Shown here: piece after piece, positions 1 to 11,365 of the stretch
Layout: each line of letters opens with the position of its first letter
Numbering within the stretch: position 1 is the first letter of the stretch
Assembly: GCF_001039355.2 (NCBI RefSeq)
Contig: NW_019773759.1
Coordinates: 275,978-333,793, forward strand
DNA: 57,816 bases
Origin: Lingula anatina
Lineage: Eukaryota; Brachiopoda; Lingulata; Lingulida; Lingulidae
Direction of reading: 5' to 3'
Position numbers and translations under genes: made by a program
The notes under the pieces: model-generated
The model's database searches: none
The model's input: the letters and a program-made list of their open reading frames with translations, nothing else
What the model was told of the DNA's origin: nothing

Positions 1-217
1 TAGTCTGGAGTCATTGTGTACCATTGTGGCAGTATAGTCCTGTGCCTGCTAGGACAGTGTAGTAGTCTGGAGTCATTGTGTTCCATTGTGGCAGTATAAT
101 CCTGTGCCTGCTAGTACAGTGCAATAGTCTGGAGTCATTGTGTACCATTGTGGCAGTATAGTCCTGTGCCTGCTAGGACAGTGTAGTAGTCTGGAGTCAT
201 TGTGTACCATTGTGGCA
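1..217. repeat. 62-bp minisatellite, about 3.5 copies
   Basis: A unit beginning TAGTCTGGAGTCATTGTG recurs at positions 1, 63, 125 and 187, a period of 62. Copies differ by single bases (tac/ttc, taggac/tagtac). The array runs off the left edge, so its full size is unknown. No coding potential is seen. Confidence 0.95.
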
Positions 218-520
218 GATGATGATGGACAGATGAAGGACTGGAAAAGACAAAAAAGTCAGTGATCAGGTTTTTTCCTTAAGATCCAAAATATTAAAAT
301 AATGAAATTTCAGTAAATTTATTAAAAAAAAAAACTTCAAAATAAAGTGTTGTTGTTAGTCAAGGCTGAAGCATATACTATACCAGTACTGATAAGAAAG
401 TGGTGCGTTTATAGTAGTTTCTGGGAATCATTGACGAAATAAAATTTGAAAGGTTTGAAAGGAGAATAGCTGTAAAGCTAATGTTTCCATTCAATTTATA
501 ACTGACATGAAATCAAATTT

Positions 521-550
521 ATTGTATTGTATTGTATTGTATTGTATTGT
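521..550. repeat. (ATTGT)6 microsatellite
   Basis: Six perfect ATTGT pentamers. Such pentamers often mark the 3' end of invertebrate LINEs, but no LINE 3' end is demonstrable immediately beside it. Confidence 0.9.
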
Positions 551-714
551 TCACCGCATGGAAAAGCATACACAGGGGAAAACATAGGCCAATCATCGCT
601 AAGTGTGGGTCATTTAAGGACAAGGAAATGGTGAGGAAAGCCGCCTAATGAGCGCAGAAGGGAAAATGATTCGGAATCAATGAGCAATTTCCTAAGGAAA
701 TTAACAAACGAAGA

Positions 715-850
715 AAGATGCTGATTCCGCACCTAAAGGAAGCTAAGAGACAGGATAAGAAAGCTGTCTTGAAGGTTGACAAACTTAACATTGACAATCG
801 ATTGTTTGACCCGAACACTGGATGTGTTAGTGGATTGGTAAGCCCAAAAC
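715..850 (+). pseudogene. LINE ORF1 C-terminal fragment
   Basis: The + strand reads a lysine-rich stretch with the motif LKEAKRQDKKAVLKVDKLNI, which resembles the end of non-LTR retrotransposon ORF1-type proteins (K-rich helix, then DKL.ID). It stops abruptly where the - strand LINE remnant begins near 850. This is a recalled family resemblance, not a search; the fragment has no start and no neighbours in frame. Confidence 0.4.
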
Positions 851-969
851 CAAGTGGATCTACAAAAGCACAATATAACTTATTCTTTTTTAAGAATGAT
901 AATTCAATCAAGTGGATCTACAAAAGCACAATATAACTTATTCTTTTTTAAGAATGATAATTCAATCAA
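851..969. repeat. Direct duplication of a ~60-bp LINE segment
   Basis: The stretch starting AAGTGGATCTACAAAAGCAC occurs at 852 and again at 911, each about 59 bp. It carries the - strand RT motif A segment of the LINE, so motif A is present twice in the inverted arm. A third copy is on the + strand around 2344-2402. Confidence 0.85.
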
Positions 970-1468
970 AGAGTACAAAGTAAAGATATTATCGGCTGTT
1001 GAATAATTAGCTCTAAATCCGCTTTGATTTTCCTAAATAATATATCTGTGCTATCTGAGTAAGTAGTTAGCCTTTTGCTCAGAATCGATGTGAACACCTT
1101 GCCTAAACTACTTAACAAGGAAATAGGCCTGTAGTTTTATGGTTCATGAACTGATCCTTTTTTTATATATTGGCTTAAGGAGTCCATTATACTATGCATC
1201 TGGTACAATTCCAGAATTAAATACTACTTTAAAATGTTTGACATATAATGGTGCCATAATATGTTTAGATGATTTTATGTATTTATTTAGTAATGTGTCT
1301 GGTCCTGGTGACTTATTATTTCTGAGTAATTTCACAGTATTTACAACTTCATCAACCGATATAGGTTCATTCATATATGAACTATCATCAAAGGTCTGGT
1401 CAGTGTCTATAAAAAGTAAATCTGTATCATCATTAGTATTAGCATTAACCTTCTTGAAATATTCATAA

Positions 1469-1748
1469 CTAGAAAAGCACTAAGAGTGCGCAGACCTTCA
1501 CCAAGGCAGCAAAGTCTCCATCCTATGTCATTTCACCCCTAAATTTTCTAAATTTTGATTATTGATCCAGATCACCACCAAAAACTAATCACTTCTAAGT
1601 TAACCCATTTCTGACCTACCATGAATAATTCCATCGAAATTCATCCATAACTCTTTGAGTTATGTTGATGACAAACAGACAGACAGACAGACAGACAAAC
1701 AAACAAACAGGGGTGAAAACATAGCCTCCTTGGCGGGGGTAAAAATCA
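1469..1748 (-). mobile_element. Helentron-like non-autonomous element, copy 1
   Basis: On the - strand the element starts near TTACCCCCGCCAAGGAGG. It continues through a run of TTTG/TCTG tetramers and a conserved block (GGTGGTGATCTGGATCA), and ends in a short GC hairpin (GCACTC/AGTGC), TTTT and CTAG at 1469-1472. A 3' hairpin followed by CTAG is the known Helitron/Helentron terminus. The flanking LINE reading frame resumes directly across the insertion, so the empty site can be inferred as T^T, the preference described for Helentrons. A longer copy lies at 11366-11802. No Rep/helicase is encoded. Confidence 0.7.
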
Positions 1749-2284
1749 TCTACACCTAGATCTACTGCACCATTACTACAGGACTTTTTTCTTTTACATT
1801 CAACAATTTCCAATATTCTTTTGGATTTTTACTTCACATATTCTTAATCTTATTTTGTAATTGGTATCTATAATTAGTAAAAGATTTATCCACTACAGTT
1901 TTATGTTTCTGAGCATCAAGAACCCCTTGTTTAAATAAAGTGGATCCAAATTTCTTATATTTACGATGACATTTACAGTACTCCTTACGTGTGATATGGC
2001 ACTCATTGCCGAACCATTCTTTATACTTTTTCAAAGTATATTTAGTTTTATTGTTGTTATGTCTATAAGATCCAAATGTTTTCTTAGCTGAACTCAACAA
2101 TACTTCAGCTTTCTTTTTAGAAACTGAATCAACTTCATTTTTCTCCACACTGCCAAGATCCAATCTCTAGATAACATTCTGTGTATCAATAATACAAGCT
2201 AAGTCAATATTTCTATTATATTCGTTGGTTTTATCAGTATGCCATGGTTTAATTCTTTCTATATGTTCACCCACAGATATATTG

Positions 2285-3340
2285 AAGGAGAATCAAAGCA
2301 GATTTAGAGCTAATTATTCAACAGCCAATAATCTTTACTTTGTACTCTTTGATTGAATTATCATTCTTAAAAAAGAATAAGTTATATTGTGCTTTTGTAG
2401 ATTTTAAACCCGCCTTCAATAAGATATGGAGAATTGGATTATGGAGAAAATGATTTAGTTACCAAATAAGTGGGAAATGCCTAAGGGTTATTATGTCTAT
2501 TATGAATATGTGTAAGATAAGATAAGATATAAGATAAGATAAGAGTTTATTTAGCCAATTATAAAAATCGGAAATCATTTTCCTTTTGGAGCAATATACA
2601 GAGTAAAATAATAAAATAAATGCAAATCAAACATTACTTATAAAGGACGTTTCTCAGAATATTTCCCTTGTCAAAATGGAGTTAGACAAGGGGCAAATTT
2701 ATCTCCCTTGCCCTTTGCTCTCTATCTTAATGATTAAGAGGATTTTCTATCTAACAAAAATGTTGTTGGTTTACAGACCATAACTGATGAGCTTGAAAAT
2801 GAGCTTGATGTGTATATCAAAATTATGGTGATACTTTACACAGATGATACATTACTGGTGTCAGAGACCAAAGATGATCTTCAATATCAATTTGGGAATT
2901 TTTATATCTAGAACTGAATCATTTTATTCTACGCAAAAATATGTAGTACAGAGGGCGACAAGAATTATGTTTGGCATAAATAAATAAGCTAGACAATTAA
3001 ATTTATCAATTAATTGCCAACTAGACCTCTTTGATAAGCTGATAGTACCACTTTTGTTATATGGAGCTGAGATATTGGGATATGAAAACTATAACAGAAA
3101 AAGTGCATTTTAAATTTCGTAAGGCCACACTTTTTTATTTTTATGAATGACATCGGATCCTCTGGGGACCCCGAAATCGGTGAGAGAGGGCGAAAAAAAA
3201 AAACAAAAAATTATTGGATTAAACTTCTAAATGGCAAGAATACAAATTTGTCCTGTATACTTTATAGATTATTGTATGCACTAAATACAAATCATAATAC
3301 TTCGAAGTTTAAATGGTTGGTGTGTTGTCACAGGCATAAG
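2285..3340 (+). pseudogene. LINE, 3' half (RT motif A to C-terminus)
   Basis: The + strand encodes, with frameshifts, non-LTR RT blocks: RANYSTADN and CAFVD (2310-2405), then NGVRQGANLSP (about 2670-2705), then the catalytic LYTDDTLLVSE (about 2833-2865). The C-terminal region follows, with LDLFDKLIVPLLLYGAEILG (about 3022-3085) and WIKLLNGKNTNLSCILYRLL (about 3210-3270). Order and spacing are those of a LINE pol. It is interrupted by about 125 bp of GATAA-repeat-containing sequence at 2514-2636 and by many stops, so it is dead. The start overlaps by about 115 bp with the end of the inverted 5' half (850-1030). Confidence 0.85.
2512..2638. repeat. (GATAA)n-containing insertion inside the LINE RT
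   Basis: About eight GATAA units (2514-2544) followed by AT-rich sequence separate two RT blocks that are normally contiguous. It looks like a small retroposed fragment, such as the reverse complement of a LINE or SINE tail. No clear target duplication was found. Confidence 0.55.
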
Positions 3341-4269
3341 AATTTTCGTGCTACATTGCATTGTGATGAGAACAGTGAACAACTAACACAGTCGATACCA
3401 TATGTGTTCTTCACTTCATATGTCTTATCCTGAACTCACCGATAAAGTTTACCAACAGAATATATAACAAAACCACAAGCAAGAAAAGTGACCTGATGGA
3501 AGATGACACTCAGTGTACAGAACGTTTGATGAAAATTCCGGCTTTTCAGCGTCACCATTTGCACGCGCCATATATAAACATTGTTGAGTGTAGATGGCGC
3601 TGTGCAAGAGGTGAGACCTTGGATTTGTAATGGACTGCCACCTAGATACTTGTGCAAGGCGGGAGGGGGGGTTTGGCATTGCAACAGATATGACTAGGGT
3701 CCAGGCACTGTAATATATAAAAAATTATTGTGATACTCCGGAGAAATTATAAGAAAGATTATCATATCAGCGCCCTCTATTATTTATCGCTGTCTTCACT
3801 GGCACAATATGATGAAATTCATGGACGCCGTCACAATCATGTTGAGACAGACTCTGAGGACAAATACTGTAGCATTAAACCTTTTCTAACTCAACTTCTT
3901 CGATTATCCCGGACCATTACATACCTGTCAATATTGACAATTGCCAGAGAGGGAGGTTCCCGCGCACGCCTTACGTCCCCCACCCCGGGGCCGACACACA
4001 AACACACAAATATTTTTTATGCTTTGGAAAGTAACGCCTCTGTTAGAAATGTGTTGTTAGCAGTTTGCTACAATAAAATACTCTGACTTTACAAAATGAT
4101 ATAGAAAAATCAAATAGGCAATTAGGCCCTAAGAAATTCCATTTAGAGTCATTCAATGTTTTTAGAATTTCATCGGCTGTTTATAACGACTTGGTCATAC
4201 TAACAGCCTATTTTAATCTATAATAAAACAAGTCAATTTTTGTGCTCCGATATTTCAGTCTCCGTTGTG
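3340..4269. other. No gene recognised
   Basis: Only short open frames in both strands; none has a recognisable motif. A stretch around 3790-3870, containing CCGTCACAATCATG, recurs at 6921-7000 and partly near 14260 and 17820, so it is probably a dispersed repeat. Confidence 0.6.
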
Positions 4270-4271
4270 TA

Positions 4272-5414
4272 GGGGAGACCGGGGCTAGTTGGCCCAGTTA
4301 GACACTTTTGGCCTTGTAGAGCCAACTAGGAATGAGATAGAGTAACAAAACCAGTTTCAAAGTAAGACCCATGAACTAAGCTACGTAGGCCTGCAACGTC
4401 ATTATTTTTTTTATATAGGCCTATATCAGGGGCGGATTTAGGCCGTCTTCTGGGTCTTTCGGAAGACGGTCAGATTTTTAAGTTTACATTGACGGGTATC
4501 TAAGTTTTTCTGTCGGAAGACGGTCAAAAATGGAGGATGGATTAACAAAGATAATTTGGAAGACTGTCAGAAAATATCTCTGGATCCGCCCCTGTACATA
4601 ATGCCAGGTGGCTCACAATTTGACAAAAAACGCAGTTGACGTCAGGGGGGGGCCAACTTGCCCCACCACGGATACCACTACGAAAATAAAGTAAGTATCC
4701 CATGTATACACCTTGAAATACATTTTTATACATTTTCAATTTATTAAATTGATTTTTGAGAGTCTTTGATGAAAAAATAGGGGTGCCTATGTGTTGCAAG
4801 AACCAAAATATCTATCAATAAAATTTGTTTTGTTTTAATTAAGAATAAATTAATAATGGTATGAAGCAGGTTATCAATGAATGAAAACGAATAATAAATT
4901 TTCCTTTTAAAAGAAACTAACAAATTCAGTTTAAAACCATTGAGTTTGTTTCAACAATGGTCTCTAGCTCTGTTGCGCACAAAGGTTTGTGGGTAATATG
5001 AGGGTCCAACTTGCCCCGAGTCAAGGGGGCCAACTAGCCCCGGGTGCACATTTTTTATTTTAAAGGATAACAGCCATTTATGGTGCTAGAATGAGCAACG
5101 ATGATACATCTCTGTGAAACTTGAATCAATGAACTTCAGTATGATGCCCTATACATACATTATACATGTATTCGACCAAAAGCCTATGAAAAAAGATTTT
5201 TAAATCTCTTAAACAAAATTACTTTTAGGTGCAAAAATCGTTTATTTCGACTCACGGCTTGAGTAAAACTTTTTAACGTCCGACACTTCCTTAGCATTGT
5301 GGGCTACAGTCACTTTACAAGAGTATGTGGCCAATTTTTTTACCTCGTAGTTACTTTTTCATAAATTGATGGGGGACCAACTTACACCGGGGTCCAACTA
5401 GCCCCTGTCTCCCC
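4272..5414. mobile_element. TIR element with TA target duplication (GGGGCTAGTTGG family)
   Basis: The left end GGGGAGACCGGGGCTAGTTGG and the right end, whose reverse complement is GGGGAGACAGGGGCTAGTTGG, form a terminal inverted repeat. It is flanked by TA at 4270-4271 and 5415-5416. The core motif recurs inside as CCAACTTGCCCC (near 4653 and 5010) and CCAACTAGCCCC (near 5028). No transposase frame is visible in 1.14 kb, so it is non-autonomous. A smaller MITE (4427-4594) is nested inside. Confidence 0.7.
4427..4594. mobile_element. 168-bp MITE with CAGGGGCGGAT ends
   Basis: Ends CAGGGGCGGATTTA and (inverted) CAGGGGCGGATCCA, with five-base flanks TATAT and TACAT that look like a slightly decayed 5-bp target duplication. 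Inside are direct copies of a CGGAAGACGGTCA-like block. A diverged second copy is at about 51538-51708. Confidence 0.7.
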
Positions 5415-5925
5415 TAGCTTATTGCACACCTCAGGTAGAGGTGACACTCACGTCGTTAGCCTACCTTTTTATGTTACTAGAACATTTTTTAAATATTGTT
5501 GAGATTTCTTTGTGAAGTACCAAATATCTCAATTCGTAAAAAATCATTTTTTAATTAAAATAATTGAATTATCATTCTGTCCTTCAAACCGCAATCTGTA
5601 CTACTCTTTTTTTTTAGGCCCATGGCCTGTGGAAAAGCACGAAATTGCATTCATTAGCACTTCTGTTTTATGTTTTCTGATGTATATTCTGGTTATTCGC
5701 GCAAATAGATCTAAGTGCACAATTAAATGAAAATGTGCAATATTTCGTGCAAGTCGGCAAACATAGGCCTACTTGATGTGAAAATTAATCGCCTATAGCA
5801 ACAGCAAACTTTGACTCCACGTAGATTCTGTCAGCACTTTATGTTACAACATAATTATTTCAAATGGGTAAAACACAATATAAATACCCAAAAAATCTAC
5901 TTGCATTCAGTAATTCGTCTAAGAT

Positions 5926-6134
5926 CCCATTTCCAGAGATTAGATCGAACTACTTTAGATCGACCTAACCCCCTGGGGGTTCACGCTAAATAGATGTCAG
6001 CCGAGCAGACACGAAAGTTAATTACCCCCTTCCAGCTTGTAGTAGGCGTGACGGACATTTAAGCCGAATTATCTGACAGTAATCTAGTGAGACTCCCCGC
6101 GGGGATAGATCGATCTAAAAGCTCTGGGAATACG
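5926..6134. mobile_element. MITE with AGATCGATCT-rich ends, copy 1
   Basis: The ends read CCCATTTCCAGAG and CTCTGGGAATACGCCC, each followed inward by TTAGATCGA/TCGATCTAA. The body contains ATTACTGTCAG or its complement and TTAATTACCCCCTT. The same element occurs in opposite orientation at about 27190-27416 inside an SLC10 intron, which confirms the boundaries. Confidence 0.7.
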
Positions 6135-9100
6135 CCCTATGTGTCTATGGGCTAGCATGCTTACATTCGGTAAGGGGGACATACTATTTTCCCCCATGAC
6201 CTTGAAGTTAAGTGACGGACGCCCCGCGAGTAGGGTCATATGGGCAATACATGGACACCATAGGGACATCGTATACGACAAATGAAACCTAGGATCGGAT
6301 ATGTGGTAAATTTTTAATATATTTGGTCTGGAATTATGCGTACAATTTTTGAAATGTTTGCGAGCGCACCTGAGAGAAATGTCAGTCTCATATTTTTATT
6401 ATTATCAAAAACTGTTTGTGCTCGCGCGTGTTTGTGTGTGTGTGTGTGGGAGGGGTGGTCCTTTATAAGGATAATGAAACCAGATCCGCTCAATGCTCAA
6501 TCGATTGGTTTCCTAGATTTAATCGTATTGTCCTCACACCCACGTGCAGTGAGTATTACTTATATACAACCTATGCCAGTAATATATTGCCTTCTATACT
6601 ACTACTACTCTTATACTACTACTCTCACTACTGCTACTTCATCTTGTAGGCCTACTACTACATGCACTGCTACTACTACTGACACTGCCACAGGTATGCT
6701 GAGATGAGTTTCCAGAAGTCTCTTACATGCTGTCGTGGACAACCTGAAAATATTTGTTCCCCGTGAGTTAGTACGACTGTCGTAATGAACTGGTCTTTTT
6801 GTGTCTCCCTTCCTCTCTCCTACATACATGTCCCCCCCCCCCCCCCCACCACATTCCCCTTAAAACACTCCAATTATTGCAATGCACGTACACGCTATCT
6901 CCCTCCCCTCCCCGTCTCACGTTATGTCTTCACTAACACAATGGGGTGATATCTGTGGAATCCGTCACAATCATGGTTGAGACAGCATCAGAATAAGCTG
7001 GAGTCTCTCTTGCATTGTTGAAAGGACACTAGTAACCCCTACCAGGGTCACACAGAGAATTCTTCATTCAAATGGCACAAATATTTTCTGGCCAATCCTG
7101 CACCAGATTTTATGTTGTCCAGCGAGAAACTTTGAAAACAAAAATAATAAAACGCCACCCGTCCCCCAGCCGAACCCTAGTGGAGAACAGGACTGCATAT
7201 TGGTCATATTGGCTGCCTTCCTCACCTTCGACACCGTAGCAGAATCTAGCATACTTGTATAGCATGATCTATTAGTGTATTCATTACGGACAGGAGCGAC
7301 GCATAACTTCTATTGCTGTGATTTAGTTTCGAAGTTTTAAAGGCAATATGTCATACATGTATGTGAGTTGCCAGTTAACGAACTTTTTATCTGTGACAGT
7401 TCCCAAAGATTGTAAACTGAGATGACAGGTTAGAGTTATCGTTTGGGTCTGGATTGAGGTTGCCTTCCGAAGACGGAACCTTTTACTGGACCGGTCCATT
7501 TTAAGAGACAATTCAATGGCTTGGAATGTACAAAAGGGAGTTACCTAAAGGGACACCCTCCCTCCTCTCTCAACACGGTTGGGTGATACACTGTGAATTG
7601 GCAGCTTTAAACGGGAAGCAAAGTTCAGAAGAACTCCACGAAGCTTAATGTTTACATGAGTAGTCTTTAGTCTTGCAGTACTACCAGAGCGGATGAATGT
7701 TAGTGCTAGCTATCGTTTTGTTGGTGCTAAATAAGTGTGTGGCGTGTTGGTTAATCCGTGTGTTTTGTGGTTAATATGAGCGTTAGTGCTGAAAGATCTG
7801 CGGCTAGTGTAAGTAAACGCCTAATCCGTTTATAAGGCCTGGAAGTCCCTAAATTTTATTGAAACTGCTGCCATAAATGATAGAGTTGATAAGTCAACTT
7901 AAATTTCTTAATCCCTATCTTCCCAATGCAATTTCGTGGACGTATTATTTGAAAAAAAACTTCTAATGTTCTTATTCATCTTGGTCATCAGATAACATTA
8001 GAGCTCAAACATCTATCCCGGTATCAGGACACCCCCGGACAATTAATTCCCCCTGTAAAGAATATAATAATGAGAATGAAAATGTGATATTAAGTAAAAT
8101 TATAAATGCCTGCTTTTCATAAAATTCTATCTCCAGGCAGAGGTGGTTAAACAGATAAGCATACTCATTCAGGTATCTCTTTGATGAAATTACTGTAAGT
8201 TTTAATTGATTTACCACTGCCCCTTGACAGAAATAAATAAGCTCGAAGCTTATCTCCTTTTTCTTTTTCTAGTTTGTTTGCTTTCAGGAAAAAATAGAGA
8301 AAAATAGAGATAAATAGAGAAATTGACATGCAATGGCAAATGAACAAATTTGCTAAAATAAATCTAATTAAAGTTGCCTCTCAGGTCTGTTTATGAGCGT
8401 AAGCAAACTTCCTGATTCTTGTTATTTATAATCATAGCCAATACTTTTGTTTTTATTTCATTTTCTGTCTCTTTTCTTATAGTCAGTTAAACGTTCAAGA
8501 AGTGTATAAATGGAAATACATGTATAATACAGATAATTCAAAACCAGAGTGTTTTCTTTTCTGGGAAGGTGGGGGCGTCTTGAGGGATTGTTCCGGTTGG
8601 GGGGGGGGGTGCCTAAGTGATAGGAACATTTGGAAATAAGAAGCGGCTTTCACGGGTAATACATATACCCAATGAGACTCATTTAGTTAAAAAGTTTGAA
8701 AAAGCATAATGATAATAATAACGATTCTTATTTAAAGGCATTTGGGGCGTCAGGCAAGAAGCCAGCACTTGACATTAATTTACAATACACCAATATTTGA
8801 CTTTTGATTTACGTTTAAAATTTTTAAAGTAATTTCTTTTTCAAAATTTCTTTTATTAAACTTAAGAAATAAACTATACATGGTAAAAACATTTAACTAT
8901 AGTCAAATACATACGTAAACACCCATACTCACATACTATTCTGCTCAATTACTGGCAACTTCACTTTCGCCTTTATATTCCAGTATGTTCGTGCTTTAAT
9001 ACAATAGATACCGGTATACTGGAAATTCACATGAAAAGTAAATTTATTTTTGACAAAGACTGTGTTTGTTTAATCCCTTACAACTTTTAAAGACAATGAT

Positions 9101-9775
9101 CCCGTTTTAATTAACTTTTACACATGTATTATTGAAAGTATTTGAGCATCTGGTGTTACAAGCCTACAGAGGAGGAACGGCAAATAACATCAATGTTATT
9201 AACACCGCCAGTATAATCATATAATAATGTCCCCCAACTGGATGGTACCATGAAGTCAGAATGGAGAAAACAATAAAGCGAATTATAGGGATCCCATCCA
9301 TTCAGCAAATTCTTTTTTTTATTTCTCACCAAGCAATATTAGACTTCTGATTTTAAGGGGAGCAAATGTTCTTAAGTAGTTTTTCTCTCTCTCTAAGTAT
9401 CTAATATTAATTTCACTTTTAAGACTAGCTTATAAATATCATAATATTCAGTTCTTTATTTAGTTTTATGTCTCAAATGAAAACATTTCCCGATATTTAT
9501 ATTTCAATAGTTTTTTATTGGCTGAATTAATTTTTATGTTATTTCACTAGTTAGGAAAAAAAACAAGATAAACATAAAACGCCCTAAGCTGGACTTTAAG
9601 GAAATGACTAGAACAAAATTCATTAAACGACCCTACTGTATATTGTTAGAGATCTCGGTAATTAATTAGTAGACATATTGTCCACAGCTGCCGTAAGCTT
9701 AAAATTTCTTCCCTGGAAAGTAGATGATGTTAAGAATAGTACATTTCTTAAGATAGAACTCAGTCTCATGTTTTC
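6135..9775. other. No gene recognised; simple repeats only
   Basis: Open frames here are short and low-complexity: the GT run near 6428-6448, Thr-coding ACT/ACC runs near 6597-6690, and a poly(C) run at 6832-6847. AT content is high. I see no splice-bounded exon with recognisable protein similarity in either strand. Confidence 0.55.
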
Positions 9776-9780
9776 CAAAT

Positions 9781-9840
9781 GTGTCGGGAATCTAATCCGC
9801 GAAGCAGGCGACCAGTGTACCCCTAAACCACAGAGACGTA
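9781..9840 (-). repeat. tRNA-Gly-like remnant (SINE head or tRNA pseudogene)
   Basis: On the - strand an A-box-like TGGTTTAGGGG is followed by TCGCCTGCTTCGCGGA, matching the anticodon arm of tRNA-Gly(GCC). A decayed B box (GATTAGATTCC) follows. The acceptor stem cannot be closed, so this is not a functional tRNA. A second tRNA-Gly-derived sequence lies near 11000, which suggests a SINE family. Confidence 0.5.
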
Positions 9841-9844
9841 CACT

Positions 9845-10765
9845 TAAGCTATAGGCATGGCGAGATGGGCCTTGAACTCTCTATCCCCACCCCCCCCCCC
9901 CTCGACCCTCCACCCAATAAAACCACCCTGGCAGTTGTACACTTTTCTACAAGTGTGTGCCAACATTTTCTCTATTTCGAATAAGTTGCAAATACAAATT
10001 TCATGAAAAGTAACAATCTGCAGATTCGTTTAAACTACCCATCATGATCTCGTTCTCCTGCTACTTACAGATGCCTGTGATGAGTTTAATTACTGACTTA
10101 GAGACAGTAGTTTGACATGTTCAGAAACATATGAACAATGTATTCTATGTAAGGATTATTAAAGATGTGTATCTCGAAATAGAATGTATATTTTCTTTAA
10201 TTAGACTTAAGAAATAAACATTACAATGTACAATAAAATACAAATCACTTCTCACATAAACATTTCTCAAAAACATACGCATACACACATATCCGTATAC
10301 CTACCATGCCACTTTATTGCGAGCTACATATATGTAACCACTGTACTGTATAACATAAATACATACATGTATAAAGACAAGCAAAGAATTATTTTTTAGT
10401 TCAGAAAACATTCGATGTCCCCGGATTACGGATGCCCTCCAATTTTTTTTTTTAATTTCTGTAAATGTATTACTTTACCTAAGAAATTAGTAGATTTATT
10501 TTCTTATCAACATTTCCGAGAATAACATTGGCTCCCTCTCCTCCTCTCCGCAAGTTTTTAACAGCATCAAAGCAAACGCTATGTATATTATCTTTTATTT
10601 TTAAGAATTACACGCAAGGTTACTACATTGTATATAAAATTTAGTTTTGAGGGTAATTAAAAAAGATAAGCGGAATCTTGTGGAAATTACCACGAGGAAA
10701 GGCGTAGTCTATTGTAAAATCATGAATAAATAGAGCAGAGAATTTCTAGGCGGGAGCTTCAAGAT
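9845..10765. other. No gene recognised
   Basis: AT-rich sequence with a poly(C) run near 9890-9901. No open frame over 60 codons with plausible coding character and no repeat structure that I can define. Confidence 0.5.
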
Positions 10766-10767
10766 TA

Positions 10768-11165
10768 TTATAATTTATTCACATTGCTTGAGACGTTTCG
10801 TCGTTTAACGAGCGTGATTGATATCAATACCGGTGTCATCAAACGCAGGGTCCGGTTAAATGCAGGGTCCGGGGGATCCTGTATATTATACCTAATTACC
10901 ATGATACAGAGTCCGAGACCCGTTATCTCAGAAACCAGGGGTCCTACGGACTTTCTCTCATGGGGGACCTTCTGGTACATGACACCGGACTGCCCGCGTG
11001 GCAGGCGAGCATTATCCCACTGTAGCTCGCGTGCTTCAGTTTGCACGGATGGTCCCTGCCCCGCCCCCTCCCCAATAAATCCTTCCGTGATGCTCGTAAA
11101 CTTTTGTGCAAGTTTGAGTGCTATGTTCTGTATTTTGAATGACTTACCGACATCAGCTTCATTTT
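10768..11165 (-). repeat. tRNA-Gly-derived SINE-like sequence in a GC-rich island
   Basis: On the - strand, about 11036-10965 reads CAGTGGGATAATGCTCGCC then TGCCACGCGGGC, an almost perfect tRNA-Gly(GCC) D-arm/anticodon arm, followed by a scrambled T arm. Downstream (- strand, to 10768) is a non-tRNA body. Overlapping open frames of about 127-132 codons exist on both strands, but the tRNA match inside them argues that they are fortuitous. No target duplication or poly(A) tail was identified. Confidence 0.5.
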
Positions 11166-11365
11166 AATTGGCGATCTACACCTCCGTTTACATTATTAGA
11201 TGTACCTGCATCTTCTGCAACTAATACGTGTGTGATAAGTTTAATAACTGACACAGAGATATTAGTTTAGATATATGTATTCTGCATAAGGAACATATTA
11301 AAATGTGTGTTTGTTAAAACAAAATTAAAATTGAATCAAAACAATTGTTCGTTTAATATTTCTTA

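Larger units (their letters stand above)
850..2290 (-). pseudogene. LINE, inverted 5' half (endonuclease-RT linker to RT motif A)
   Basis: Read on the - strand from about 2284 down to 850, this is the middle of a non-LTR retrotransposon pol. First comes the linker after the endonuclease (around 2160-1834, with KEWFGNECHITRKEYCK, the usual W-F--EC--AR--Y pattern). A Helentron-like insertion follows at 1469-1748. Then come the RT start (around 1455-1190, with LLRNNKSPGPD and FNSGIVPDA), the NYRPISLLSSLGK block (around 1115-1075) and RT motif A (KKNKLYCAFVD, around 890-858). The frame is broken by stops and indels. The 3' half of the same element lies on the opposite strand from 2285, so the two halves meet at their 5' sides. 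Confidence 0.85.

Noticed and set aside
10784-11167. 127-codon + strand frame and ~132-codon - strand frame in a GC-rich island
   Set aside because: Neither has an ATG near its start, both overlap a clear tRNA-Gly-like anticodon arm, and the product resembles nothing.
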